DNA of 38,309 nt, taken from Gemmataceae bacterium. Its GTDB lineage: Bacteria; Planctomycetota; Planctomycetia; Gemmatales; Gemmataceae. Of this stretch, positions 8,921 to 16,880 are shown one piece after another (position 1 is the stretch's first letter; each line of letters begins with the position of its first letter). Location of the stretch: positions 1-38,309 of the forward strand of contig JAKEET010000204.1 of assembly GCA_022616435.1 (NCBI GenBank), written 5' to 3'. The notes under the pieces are model-generated. The model was not told the DNA's origin, did not search any database, and worked only from the letters and a program-made list of their open reading frames with translations. Both the position numbers and the translations under genes were made by a program.

Positions 8921-9724
8921 TCAAATCCAGAACACCAGCGTGCGCTCGAGTTTCCGCAGACAGATCAGCGCCAGCACGACCAGGATCGTGACGAACCCAA
9001 GGCTCACGGCCACGTTGTACAGCGGCGGCGCCTGGCCATACAGCACGGGCTGGCGGATCAGCTCCATGACCGACCAGAACGGGTTGCAGTCCACGATCCA
9101 CGACAAGCGCGGTTGGTTCCGCAGCTCCCCCGGCCGATAGATGATCGGCGTCAGGTAGAACGTGAATTGCAGCAGCAGCTCCAGGATGTAGATCGTGTCG
9201 GGAAAGTGCGTCTGCATCAGGCCGCACACGGTCGCCATGGACCAGCCGAGCAAGAACAACACGAGCAGGCCCGGCACGATGGCCGGCAGCGCCGCCAGGT
9301 TGCCGAACCCCTTGAAGTACCAGGTCACGACGATGCCCAGCGACAGCGCCACGCCCAGATGGAAGGCGCCGCCGAGCGTGGTGCGCAGCGGAAAGATGGC
9401 CAGCGGCACGGCCTGCTGGCGAATGTAGGCGGCGCCGGTGGTGAACGTCTTCGCCCCCAGCGCGACGCTCTCCACGATGAAATGCCACAGCGTCAGCCCG
9501 ATCAGGACATAGGGCGCGTACTCGGCGATGGGAATCTGGAAGATTCGGCCGAACACCACGCACAGGATGATCGTCAGACCGAGCGGCTTCAAGAGCGACC
9601 AGCCGACGCCGAGGACGGAATGGCGATAGCGCAGATCGAGGTCGTTTTGAACGAGGGAGAACCAGAACCAGCGGAGCTTCCAGATGCGCTGATAGTAGGC
9701 CGTGGTGAAGGCGGTCGCTTCCAT
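8921..9724 (-). CDS. ABC-2 type permease (Wzm-like polysaccharide exporter)
   Basis: A 267-residue membrane protein of the ABC-2 family, partner of the ATPase immediately downstream. The N-terminal amphipathic region (WFWFSLVQNDLDLRYRHS) followed by VLGVGWSLLKPL is the classical start of O-antigen and teichoic-acid export permeases. About six hydrophobic segments follow. The motif LTPIIYRP and the later NPFWSVMELIRQPVLYG are also typical of this family. I use ATG 9724; an upstream TTG at 9766 would add residues without family resemblance. No glycosyltransferase genes are adjacent, so the exported polymer cannot be named. The product would sit in the inner membrane. Confidence 0.92.
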   Translation of the reverse strand: MEATAFTTAYYQRIWKLRWFWFSLVQNDLDLRYRHSVLGVGWSLLKPLGLTIILCVVFGRIFQIPIAEYAPYVLIGLTLWHFIVESVALGAKTFTTGAAYIRQQAVPLAIFPLRTTLGGAFHLGVALSLGIVVTWYFKGFGNLAALPAIVPGLLVLFLLGWSMATVCGLMQTHFPDTIYILELLLQFTFYLTPIIYRPGELRNQPRLSWIVDCNPFWSVMELIRQPVLYGQAPPLYNVAVSLGFVTILVVLALICLRKLERTLVFWI

Positions 9725-9881
9725 ACGTGGCGTCCACGGATGTGCTGGGCGCGCTGGCGACGGCAAGATATCTGCCGCACCCGCGCCGCGTATTCGTCGG
9801 GCCTTTGTTCTACCATGGGTCTGGCTTCAGGAAAATACCGGTTGACGAGCCGCGCCTGCGCTGTTGCCGGTTTTGGACCGG

Positions 9882-9998
9882 ATTCGTTGCGCAACGTCGA
9901 CACACGCGGCGCAACGAATTCTTCGAGGGAATGGCGCAAACCAAGCTCGCGCAACATGTTAATTCGTTGCGCCGCGAACCGAGCGCGGCGCAACGAAT
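9882..9998. repeat. Two adjacent hairpins sharing the same arms
   Basis: This lies in the 321-base gap between the permease start and the acyltransferase end. A perfect 15-bp inverted repeat has arms at 9962-9976 (ATTCGTTGCGCCGCG) and 9984-9998 with a 7-base loop. Just to its left the same arms recur: ATTCGTTGCGC at 9882-9892 pairs with 9909-9919, and 9905-9919 is identical to the right arm of the perfect hairpin. Two stem-loops built from one sequence suggest a REP-like element or duplicated terminator rather than chance. The rest of the gap holds no gene I can support. Confidence 0.7.
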
Positions 9999-10045
9999 CC
10001 CCCAGTCGATTTCCTATTTCGCCCAGACTTCCGTATCTTCCATCG

Positions 10046-10972
10046 TTACGCTGCTTCCCTGCGCCTGCGCGGCTGCGGCTGATGCTTCCAGCGGCGATGT
10101 ACCCAGAAATACTGTTCAGGCGCCCGCCGAATCAATGCTTCAAGATCGGTCGTGAAGCGCTGCGTCATGGCCCGAACGGCGTCGGGCGACTGCTCATAAT
10201 CTTCCGGCAAGATGACGTCCGCGGACGTGATTTCATAGACGCCCTGCCGCTTCGGCACGCCCGCCACGATCATCGGCACGCGATGCTCCAGGGCCATGAG
10301 GGCGACGGCCTTGTGCGTGGACGCGGGCCGGCCGAAGAAATCCACGAACAAACCGCGCTGCCCGGCGTCCTGGTCCGCCAGCGTGGCGATGACACCGCCG
10401 CCGTCGAGGATCTGCTGGATCTTCTCGAAGTCGCCGTGCTTGGCCAGCAGCCGCTGACCGGTCCGCTCCCGGAAGGCGCGCAGGTAGCCGTCCAGGTACG
10501 GATTGTCGAGCGGCCGGGCGATGGCGTAGGTGCGGAACCCGGCCAGGCCGATCATCGTGCCGGCAAGTTCCCAGTTGCCGTAGTGGCCGGTCACGATCAA
10601 GAGCGGCCGGTCCGAGAGCAGCGCGTCGATGATCCGCTCCCCATGGACGAACCGGCAAAATCTCTTCCAGTTGTGGACGTGCATCTTGCGCGGCGCGTGG
10701 GCGATCTCGATCAGCACCGTGCAGAAATGCCGGTAGACGCCGCGCACCAGCCGGTCGATCTCGGCGTCGCTGTATTTGCCCGGAAAGGCCTTGGCGAGAT
10801 TATCCTGGGCGACCAGGCGATGGCGTTTGTCCACGTGGTACGCGAGCCAGGCGAGGAAGCGCGCGAACGCGCACGCCGCTTCCAACGACACCGCCTGCAG
10901 CACGCAGACCACCAGCCGCACCACGCAGTAGATGAGATAGTCAACGACGGCGGATCGAGATTTGTCGGCCAT
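10046..10972 (-). CDS. LpxL/HtrB-like lipid A acyltransferase
   Basis: A 308-residue membrane-associated acyltransferase of the lysophospholipid/lipid A late acyltransferase family, which would transfer an acyl chain to a lipid A precursor or related glycolipid at the inner membrane. The catalytic HX4(D/E) motif is present as GHYGNWEL. Other family signatures are RPLDNPYLD, GGGVIATLADQDAG, VDFFGRPASTHK and FWVHRRWKHQP near the end. I chose ATG 10972, preceded by AGGGAGGAG. A much longer ORF in the same frame running up to 12712 is an artefact of high GC over the neighbouring genes. It lies next to the polysaccharide exporter, which fits an envelope-glycolipid role, but the acyl acceptor is not known. 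Confidence 0.9.
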   Translation of the reverse strand: MADKSRSAVVDYLIYCVVRLVVCVLQAVSLEAACAFARFLAWLAYHVDKRHRLVAQDNLAKAFPGKYSDAEIDRLVRGVYRHFCTVLIEIAHAPRKMHVHNWKRFCRFVHGERIIDALLSDRPLLIVTGHYGNWELAGTMIGLAGFRTYAIARPLDNPYLDGYLRAFRERTGQRLLAKHGDFEKIQQILDGGGVIATLADQDAGQRGLFVDFFGRPASTHKAVALMALEHRVPMIVAGVPKRQGVYEITSADVILPEDYEQSPDAVRAMTQRFTTDLEALIRRAPEQYFWVHRRWKHQPQPRRRREAA

Positions 10973-11004
10973 GCGCTCCTCCCTGAGCACGCCGCATGTC
11001 CTTG

Positions 11005-11052
11005 ACTCCCCTCTTCCCATCGGACAGGGGGAGAGGGTTGGGGTGAGGGGGT
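11005..11052. repeat. CCCTCACCCCAACCCTC-type dispersed repeat
   Basis: Between the acyltransferase and the Gfo/Idh gene lies a G-rich stretch, GGGAGAGGGTTGGGGTGAGG near its right side with a C-rich partner (CTCCCCTC) on its left. I recognise this as the very common intergenic repeat whose minus strand reads CCCTCACCCCAACCCTC. A closely related copy lies inside rimO at 14001-14042. Confidence 0.65.
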
Positions 11053-11067
11053 TCCGTTCGCACTCTA

Positions 11068-12120
11068 TCAAGTCCGTCCCAATTCCACCAGCCGACCTGT
11101 CCGGTTGGCCTCGTAGATGCCGACGATCACCTCGACCGCCCGGCGGCCCTCGCGGCCATCGACCAGCGGCGACCGGCCTTGTTCGATGGCCTGGACGAAG
11201 TCGGTCAACTGCCGGGCGTGGCCGACGTGCGAAATGGCGGCGGGATTGCTCGACCCGCCGGAGGCGCCGGTCTTCTGCGCGAAGCGTTGGCGGATCGACT
11301 TGTCGGCCTCGCTCTCCGGGCTGAATTCCCAGCGCAGCAGGTCGTCCTGCTCGATGACGACCGAGCCCTTGTCGCCGTGGATCGCGATGGTCTTTGGCAA
11401 ACCGGGCCAGATGCTGGTGGTCGCTTGGATCACGCCGAGGGCCCCGTTCTTGAAGCGCAGACAGGCCACGGCGGTGTCTTCGACTTCGATGCGCTCGTGG
11501 GCCAGCATCGCGGTCACGCCGCAGATGTGCGTCACCGGGCCCATCATCCACAGCAGCAGATCGACATTGTGAATCGCCTGGTTCATCAGCGCGCCGCCGC
11601 CATCGAGCGCCTGCGTCCCTTTCCAGCCGCCGTCGTCGTAGTACGATTGCGGCCGCCACCATTTGCAGGTGGTCTCGCCGAGCGTGAGCCGGCCGAAGCG
11701 TCCGGCGGTCACCGCCTTCTTCAGCTCGACGTTGGCGTCGCCGAAGCGCGAGGGAAAGATGGTGCACAGCTTGACGCTGTTCTTGTCGCAGGCCTCGATG
11801 ATGCGGTCGCAGCGCTCGGGAGTGATTTCGAGCGGCTTTTCGACGACGACATGCTTGCCGGCGTTGGCCGCCGCCGCCGCCGGCTCCAGGTGCGCTCCCG
11901 ACGGCGTGGTGACAATGACGATGTCGATGTCGGGCCGTTTCAGGACGGCGCCGAGGTCGGTCGCGGCGTCGCAGGCCAGGTTCAGCTCCTGAATCATCCT
12001 GGCCGCGTTGGCGGCCGATCGGCTGACGACGGCGCGGAGCGTCGTCCCCGGCACTTCCGCCAGGGCTCGCGCGTGAAACCGGGCGATCATCCCGCAACCG
12101 ACAATCGCGCAACCGAGCAT
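11068..12120 (-). CDS. Gfo/Idh/MocA family oxidoreductase
   Basis: A 350-residue NAD(P)-dependent oxidoreductase. The N-terminal Rossmann motif is AIVGCGMIARFHARAL, the EKP motif is VVVEKPLE with its Lys probably catalytic, and the later DGGGALMNQAIHNVDLL contains the expected substrate-binding Asp and His. These enzymes oxidise or reduce sugar, inositol or related substrates; planctomycetes have dozens and sequence alone does not give the substrate. I use ATG 12120 (MLGCAIVG) with GGAGG five bases ahead; a GTG at 12132 is an alternative. It begins 15 bases after the pgsA stop, so the two are probably co-transcribed. Cytoplasmic; no signal peptide seen. Confidence 0.9.
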   Translation of the reverse strand: MLGCAIVGCGMIARFHARALAEVPGTTLRAVVSRSAANAARMIQELNLACDAATDLGAVLKRPDIDIVIVTTPSGAHLEPAAAAANAGKHVVVEKPLEITPERCDRIIEACDKNSVKLCTIFPSRFGDANVELKKAVTAGRFGRLTLGETTCKWWRPQSYYDDGGWKGTQALDGGGALMNQAIHNVDLLLWMMGPVTHICGVTAMLAHERIEVEDTAVACLRFKNGALGVIQATTSIWPGLPKTIAIHGDKGSVVIEQDDLLRWEFSPESEADKSIRQRFAQKTGASGGSSNPAAISHVGHARQLTDFVQAIEQGRSPLVDGREGRRAVEVIVGIYEANRTGRLVELGRT

Positions 12121-12135
12121 CACGTCCTCCACGAA

Positions 12136-12705
12136 CTAATCGCCGCGCACGATCGCGTACGCCCGCCACAGATACTGAAACCCGCTCAGCGCCGTCGCCG
12201 CCAGCATGGCGTAGATGAACGCGTCGCGGATCCAGTCGAGAATCTGATGCGGCCATTCGAGAGCGCTGAAGATGGCGAACAGGGCCGCGCACTGCAGCAC
12301 CATCTTGACCTTGCCCAGCCAGTCGGCCCCGAACGTGGCGCCGACATTCTCCATGAAGCTGCGCAAGCTGGTGATGATCAGCTCGCGGGCGACCACCACG
12401 GTGGCCATCCACGCCGCCAGGCCCGAGCGATCGAAGCGGAGCAGGAAAATGTAGGCCCCGCAAATCACCACCTTGTCCACCAGCGGATCGAGGTTGCGGC
12501 CCAGCGTGCTGGTGATGCCCAGCTTGCGAGCCGCGTAGCCGTCCAGCCAATCGGTGAGCGCCGCCAGGGCGAAGATGATGATGCAGGCGATCCACAGCTG
12601 ATATTCGATCAGCACAAACAAGACGAGCCCCAACACCAACCGCCCGGTGGTGAGCATGTTGGGCAGGTTGACGACCGACGGCCGGTGAGGCGTCACGGTG
12701 GCCAT
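12136..12705 (-). CDS. pgsA: CDP-diacylglycerol--glycerol-3-phosphate 3-phosphatidyltransferase
   Basis: A 189-residue integral membrane enzyme that makes phosphatidylglycerol phosphate from CDP-diacylglycerol and glycerol-3-phosphate. The complete CDP-alcohol phosphatidyltransferase motif DG-x2-AR-x8-G-x3-D-x3-D is seen in DGYAARKLG followed by GRNLDPLVDK. The beginning LPNMLTTGRLVLGL is typical of PgsA. Several hydrophobic helices span the rest. I use ATG 12705 (MATVTPHRPS); the ORF extends upstream to 12966 only because it reads through a repeat array. Length agrees with the family. It heads a likely operon with the Gfo/Idh gene. Confidence 0.92.
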   Translation of the reverse strand: MATVTPHRPSVVNLPNMLTTGRLVLGLVLFVLIEYQLWIACIIIFALAALTDWLDGYAARKLGITSTLGRNLDPLVDKVVICGAYIFLLRFDRSGLAAWMATVVVARELIITSLRSFMENVGATFGADWLGKVKMVLQCAALFAIFSALEWPHQILDWIRDAFIYAMLAATALSGFQYLWRAYAIVRGD

Positions 12706-12790
12706 GAGGCATTCGCTTGGTTTGATTGTCAGCGAATCAAAGCGCCTTCGTCGATCCCGTTGATTGACGAGCAGGTTGCCAAAGCGCGTG

Positions 12791-12956
12791 TGTTGGGCGG
12801 CATGCTTTCGCGGCTCCCACGCGACGCGGAAATCTTCTGGATCACCACCGCGAAAGCATGCAGGTGTCGCCGGGCACAGCATGCTTTCGCCGTGATGGTC
12901 GAGATGATCCACGTGTGGCGGGGGATCGGTGAAAGCATGCCACCCTCCAACATCGC
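12791..12956. repeat. Dispersed GCATGCTTTCGC repeat, alternating copies
   Basis: Four copies of the core occur in alternating orientation: GCATGCTTTCGC at 12800-12811, its reverse complement at 12850-12861, direct again at 12879-12890, and a shortened reverse copy (GAAAGCATGC) at 12931-12940. The outer ends (TGTTGG at 12791 and CCAACA near 12947-12952) also pair, so the block can fold as one long imperfect hairpin. The first 55 bases (12799-12853) closely match the repeat at 38220-38274. Small ORFs across this block are products of the repeat. It occupies most of the 302-base gap between pgsA and rimO; I see no gene here. Confidence 0.85.
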
Positions 12957-13007
12957 GCCTTAACAATCTGACGGTCGATAGCGCAGGCTCGGCATCTTGC
13001 GTGCACG

Positions 13008-14408
13008 TCAGCGCACCGACCCGACCACGCGGCCGGCGAGATCATAGCCGTCGGCAGCGGTGATCTTCACATCCACCAGGTCGCCGGCGCACAGGCCTCT
13101 CCCCTTGACACGCACCGCGCAGTCGATGTCCGGCGCATCGGCGTGGCTGCGGGCGAGCATTTGGCCCGGCATTTCCGGATCGGGGCCATCGACGATCGCC
13201 GCCATCGTCTTGCCGACTTGCCGGCCGCTCCAGGCCAGGGCGATCTCCTGCTGCGCTTTCATCAGCCGGTCGCGGCGCTCGTGCTTGACTTCCTCGGGCA
13301 GATGGCCGTCGAGCTTGACGGCCGGCGTCCCCGGCTCGAAGGAATAGGGGAACACGCCGAGCCGCTCGAACCGCGCCGACTGCACGTAGGCCAGCAATTC
13401 CTCGAACTCCGCGTCGGTCTCGCCGGGGAAGCCGGCGATGAACGTGGTCCGCAGCGTCAGGTCCGGCAGTGCCGCCCGCAGCTTCGCCAGCAGCTCCTCG
13501 ATGTCTTGCCGGCGCACGCGGCGCTGCATCCGTTTCAATACCCGATCGTTGATGTGCTGCAAGGGCAGGTCGAGGTACGGAATGATCCGGCGGGCCGTCG
13601 CCAACGTCTCGATCAATTCGTCCGTGAAAAAGATCGGATAGGCGTACATGATGCGAATCCACTCGATGCCGTCGAGCTTGTCCAGCTCGCGCAACAGCTC
13701 CGCCAGACGCACCCGGCCGTACAGATCGAGACCGTAGTACGTGGTGTCCTGGGCGACGAGGATCAGCTCGCGGACGCCGTCGGCGGCCAATTCGCGCGCT
13801 TCGCGGATGACCTCCTCGATCGGCTTGGTGACGTGCTGGCCGCGCATGCCGGGGATGGCGCAGAAGGTGCACGTGCGGTCGCAGCCTTCGCTGATCTTGA
13901 GGTAGGCGTAATGCCGCGGCGTGATCCGCAGCCGGGCCGTGTCGTCCTGCGCTCGGACCGGCGCCGGCCGAAACAGCGACCGTTGCTCGGAAACAGCTTG
14001 CTCCCCGCGCCTCCCAGGGGAGAGGGGTTGGGGGTGAGGGGGATGCACACGCCCGACGACCTGCGCAATCTCCTCGCGGCCGAACACGCCGACAATCGAA
14101 TCGACGCCCGGCACCTGCTGGAGCAGCTCGTCCTTCTTGCGTTCGGCCAGGCACCCGGCGACGACGACGGCGCCGACCTTGCCTTGCTCCTTGAGGGCCA
14201 GCATCTCGCGGATGACGCCGAGCGATTCCTGCCGCGCCGGCTCGATGAAGCCGCAGGTGTTGACGACGACGACGTCGGCGCCGGCCGCCTCGGGGACGAG
14301 GGCATAGCCGTCCTGGGCGAGCTTGCCGAGCATGCGTTCGGAATCGACCAGGTTCTTCGGGCAGCCGAGACTGACGAACGCGAACGTCCCTTTGGATGCG
14401 ATAGTCAT
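13008..14408 (-). CDS. rimO: Ribosomal protein S12 methylthiotransferase RimO
   Basis: A 466-residue radical-SAM enzyme that methylthiolates the conserved Asp of ribosomal protein S12. The N-terminal iron-sulfur domain shows Cys16 (SLGCPKN), Cys52 (NTCGFIE) and Cys86 (GCLAER). The radical-SAM triad is CDRTCTFC. A TRAM-like C-terminal region closes the protein. The SLGCPKN start and HYAYLKISEGCDR are RimO-type rather than MiaB-type. Between VGVFGREEIAQVVGRV and SEQRSLFRP there is an extra proline-rich stretch (PPHPQPLSPGRRGE) encoded by a dispersed intergenic repeat; it lies in the variable linker between domains, so activity may survive. Start is ATG 14408. It is probably monocistronic. Confidence 0.93.
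   Translation of the reverse strand: MTIASKGTFAFVSLGCPKNLVDSERMLGKLAQDGYALVPEAAGADVVVVNTCGFIEPARQESLGVIREMLALKEQGKVGAVVVAGCLAERKKDELLQQVPGVDSIVGVFGREEIAQVVGRVHPPHPQPLSPGRRGEQAVSEQRSLFRPAPVRAQDDTARLRITPRHYAYLKISEGCDRTCTFCAIPGMRGQHVTKPIEEVIREARELAADGVRELILVAQDTTYYGLDLYGRVRLAELLRELDKLDGIEWIRIMYAYPIFFTDELIETLATARRIIPYLDLPLQHINDRVLKRMQRRVRRQDIEELLAKLRAALPDLTLRTTFIAGFPGETDAEFEELLAYVQSARFERLGVFPYSFEPGTPAVKLDGHLPEEVKHERRDRLMKAQQEIALAWSGRQVGKTMAAIVDGPDPEMPGQMLARSHADAPDIDCAVRVKGRGLCAGDLVDVKITAADGYDLAGRVVGSVR
14001..14042. repeat. CCCTCACCCC-type repeat inserted in frame in rimO
   Basis: Within the rimO coding sequence, 42 bases (14 codons exactly, in phase) match the class of repeat also present in the gap at 11005-11052: shared cores are GGGAGAGGGGTTGGGGGTGA here and GGGAGAGGGTTGGGGTGAGG there. 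It encodes PPHPQPLSPGRRGE, the usual translation of this repeat in this frame. The copy keeps the reading frame and lies in the linker between the N-terminal and radical-SAM domains. Confidence 0.75.
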
Positions 14409-14505
14409 GTACAGCTTTTATACTTGATGCCCGCGCGATTGACAGGGGACGTGCACGCAGCTCCTGAACTTGCAAGACTGCCCTGCGCGGACCATCTGCG
14501 GACGG

Positions 14506-15615
14506 CTAGTGGTCCAATCGCTGGCGCAGCCGTCTGGCCGCTTCAGTAAGTCGGCACAACTTTGCATACGCCTCATCGATCGTCGGCGGCTCCCCAGCGT
14601 CCGGCGCGAAGCCGCAATCGGGGTTGAGCGCCAGCCTTTCCGCTCCGACGATCTCGGCCCCGGCGGCCGCCAACGCCTCGATCTCGTCAACCGTCTGCAG
14701 CCGTTCGCTCCGCACGTCGATCACGCCCATGCCGACGCCCAGGCGCCGCGGCAACAACTTCAGGTCGCTCACGTCGCCGGTCTGGGGATACGCGAACTCC
14801 AGGTTGACGCGATCGATCGTCGCGTCGGCCAGCCGCGGCAGGATGGGCTTGTAGTCGCCGATGACATCGCTGCGGCGCTTGTAGACGCTGTGGCAGCAGT
14901 GCAAGTGAACCTCGGCTTGGAGTCCATCGACGACGCGATTGATGGCGGCGAGCGCCTCGGGGAATTGCTTGTCGATGTCCCACGTTCGCCGCAACCGCTC
15001 GTCGTGGATGTCGCCGCCGGACGTCAGCCGTGGATCGCAGAAGTACGTGAGCGCCGGATCGTCGAGTTGCACGATGTCGATCCCGGCCTCGACCAGGGCC
15101 TGCGCTTCGCGGGCCAGAACCTCGGCGAGATGAGCCAGGAAGTGTTGGAGGGTCGGATACGCGTCGCGGCTGTAGTCTTCATGCCGGTATCGGACCGCGA
15201 TCAGGAACGGGCTCGGCAGTGCGAACTTCGTGACGCGATCGGTGTTGGCGGCCAGGAAACGGGCGTCCTCGGCGAAGACCGGCTCGGTGGCGGCCATGCG
15301 CCGCACCACGACTTCGGTCAGTTTCTCTTCGCCTTGATGGGTGAAGGGCCGGCAACGCTCGAAGCCGCCGACGCGCGTCAGGAACTCACGGATGTACTGG
15401 CTGCGCCGCCATTCGCCGTCGGAAACCACGTCCAGCCCGGCCTGCTCCTGCAGGCGAATCGCGAAGCGGACCATGTCGTCGAGGGCTTGGCGGAATTGGG
15501 TTGTCTCCAGCTCATGCCGCCGGGCGAGCAGATCGCGCACAACTTGCGGCCGGGGCAGCGAGCCGATGCCGTGAGTGTAGAACGGCGGCAATCGCGAAGT
15601 GCGTTGAGTCTTCAC
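14506..15615 (-). CDS. Cobalamin-independent methionine synthase-like protein (MetE C-terminal type)
   Basis: A 369-residue protein with the MetE/UROD-like catalytic barrel. MetE-like zinc ligands are visible: His and Cys in VHLHCCHS, and the late Cys in NPDCGFAP. The N-terminus THGIGSLPRP and DGEWRRSQY are also typical of single-domain MetE homologs. Full MetE is about 750 residues with a duplicated N-terminal half; this is only the catalytic half, as in archaeal and many bacterial paralogs, which may use a different methyl donor. The start is GTG 15615 (reads VKTQRTS), with only a weak ribosome site. It follows dapA on the same strand after 56 bases. Methyl transfer to homocysteine or another thiol is inferred; the donor is not known. 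Confidence 0.82.
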   Translation of the reverse strand: MKTQRTSRLPPFYTHGIGSLPRPQVVRDLLARRHELETTQFRQALDDMVRFAIRLQEQAGLDVVSDGEWRRSQYIREFLTRVGGFERCRPFTHQGEEKLTEVVVRRMAATEPVFAEDARFLAANTDRVTKFALPSPFLIAVRYRHEDYSRDAYPTLQHFLAHLAEVLAREAQALVEAGIDIVQLDDPALTYFCDPRLTSGGDIHDERLRRTWDIDKQFPEALAAINRVVDGLQAEVHLHCCHSVYKRRSDVIGDYKPILPRLADATIDRVNLEFAYPQTGDVSDLKLLPRRLGVGMGVIDVRSERLQTVDEIEALAAAGAEIVGAERLALNPDCGFAPDAGEPPTIDEAYAKLCRLTEAARRLRQRLDH

Positions 15616-15671
15616 AACCCACTCATCCGATCGTTATGCGGCCGGGGCATCTATCGGGACGATCGATTCGA

Positions 15672-16559
15672 TCACAGCAGCCCGTACGTCTCCAGCGTCT
15701 GCCGCAGCTTCGCTTCGCCGGCGGCGTCCATCGGGCACATCGGCAGACGCAGCTCGCCGGTGTCGCGGCCGAGCATCTTCATCGCGGTCTTGATGGGGAT
15801 CGGGTTGGTGGCGGCGCCGAGCATGTCGCGGCACAGCGGAAACAGCTTGTAGTGCCAGCGGATCGCTTCCGCCATCTTGCCCGCCTCGAACGCCGCGAGC
15901 AGGGCCTTCAGGTCGCGCGGGATGATGTTGCCCACCACCGAGATCACGCCGCGGCCGCCGATGCTCAACAGCGGCAACGTCAGGCTGTCGTCGCCCGACA
16001 GGATCGTCAGGTCGCACAGCGCGGCAATCGCGGACGCCTGGTCCATCGAGCCGGTCGCTTCCTTGATGCCGACGATCGCCGGCAGCTTGGCGAGCCTGGC
16101 GATCGTTTCCGGCAGGATGTTCGAGCCGGTGCGGCCGGGGATGTTGTAGAGAACGATCGGCAGGTCCACGCTCTCGGCCACCGTCGCGAAATGGCGGTAG
16201 TAGCCCTCCTGCGTTGGCTTGTTGTAGTACGGGCCGACCATGAGCGCGCCGTCGGCGCCGGCCTTCTTCGCGAACCTGGTGAGCCGCAGGGCCTCGCGGG
16301 TGCTGTTCGAGCCGGTGCCGGGCATGACCTTGATCCGGCCGCGGGCACGTTCCACGACGGCGGCGATGACGCGCTCGTGTTCCTCGTGATCGAGCGTCGG
16401 CGACTCGCCCGTGGTGCCGACCGGCGCGAGACAATCGGTCCCCTGCTCGACGTGCCAATCGACGAGCCGGCCGAGCCCGTCGAAATCGACGTTGCCGTTC
16501 TTGAAGGGGGTGATGAGCGCGACAGTCAAGCCCGCGAATTGTTCGCCTTTGGTCGGCAT
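15672..16559 (-). CDS. dapA: 4-hydroxy-tetrahydrodipicolinate synthase
   Basis: A 295-residue aldolase that condenses pyruvate with aspartate semialdehyde in lysine and diaminopimelate synthesis. The family motif is GTTGESPTL (Thr49, Thr50, Glu52), catalytic Tyr138 and Arg143 lie in LYNIPGRTG, and the Schiff-base lysine is Lys166 in VGIKEATG. Length matches typical DapA (about 290-300). The start at ATG 16559 (MPTKGEQFAGL) has no recognisable Shine-Dalgarno. Three tandem 14-bp repeats lie 39 bases upstream and might affect its expression. Cytoplasmic. Close relatives include N-acetylneuraminate lyase, but the GTTGESPTL region and Arg143 favour DapA. Confidence 0.94.
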   Translation of the reverse strand: MPTKGEQFAGLTVALITPFKNGNVDFDGLGRLVDWHVEQGTDCLAPVGTTGESPTLDHEEHERVIAAVVERARGRIKVMPGTGSNSTREALRLTRFAKKAGADGALMVGPYYNKPTQEGYYRHFATVAESVDLPIVLYNIPGRTGSNILPETIARLAKLPAIVGIKEATGSMDQASAIAALCDLTILSGDDSLTLPLLSIGGRGVISVVGNIIPRDLKALLAAFEAGKMAEAIRWHYKLFPLCRDMLGAATNPIPIKTAMKMLGRDTGELRLPMCPMDAAGEAKLRQTLETYGLL

Positions 16560-16597
16560 GGGAGGTTCTCGCGTCGGAGGAATCGGGACCAGCCTTC

Positions 16598-16639
16598 GCA
16601 GTGAAGATTACGCAGTGAAGATTACGCAGTGAAGATTAC
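16598..16639. repeat. Three perfect tandem 14-bp repeats
   Basis: The unit GCAGTGAAGATTAC occurs three times without mismatch at 16598-16611, 16612-16625 and 16626-16639. It lies between the divergently oriented dapA and BON genes, 39 bases upstream of the dapA start. It may be an iteron-like protein-binding site or a slippage-prone microsatellite; no regulator gene is adjacent. Confidence 0.9.
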
Positions 16640-16740
16640 AGACGCGCCGCGGCGTGCGACAGGGGAAATCCTCCGGACGAGTCGGCGATCCGCAGGTCGG
16701 CTGGGAATCTGTCGCTCGGAAAAAATATCAGGAAAACTGA

Positions 16741-16769
16741 TTGAACGCCGAAGTGCGACCGCCTATGAT
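16741..16769 (+). promoter_or_regulatory. Sigma-70-type promoter for the BON-domain gene
   Basis: TTGAAC at 16741-16746, a 17-base spacer and TATGAT at 16764-16769 make a near-consensus promoter pointing at the small BON gene, whose ATG is 111 bases downstream. In a genome this GC-rich such a match is unlikely to be random, though it has not been tested. The remainder of the 321-base gap holds only the 14-bp repeats. Confidence 0.6.
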
Positions 16770-16880
16770 TGGGGAAACTCGTCCGAAGCATTGTCCTGGC
16801 GTTTGGGTCCATGAGTGCCGTGGTGCGGCAGCCGCGGGGACCCGGCGCGGCGTGCCAATTCAGGAAGGAGCACCTAGGCC

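Noticed and set aside
8234..11005. 923-codon plus-strand open frame
   Set aside because: It runs antisense to the exporter and acyltransferase genes, has no family resemblance and shows the His/Arg/Gln-rich composition typical of antisense GC-rich frames.
10046..12712. 888-codon minus-strand open frame
   Set aside because: Only the last 308 codons are protein-like (LpxL). The rest overlaps Gfo/Idh and pgsA in another frame and crosses a repeat.
12729..13045. Small ORFs with HHGESML-like peptides
   Set aside because: They are translations of the dispersed GCATGCTTTCGC repeat and have no supported start or family.
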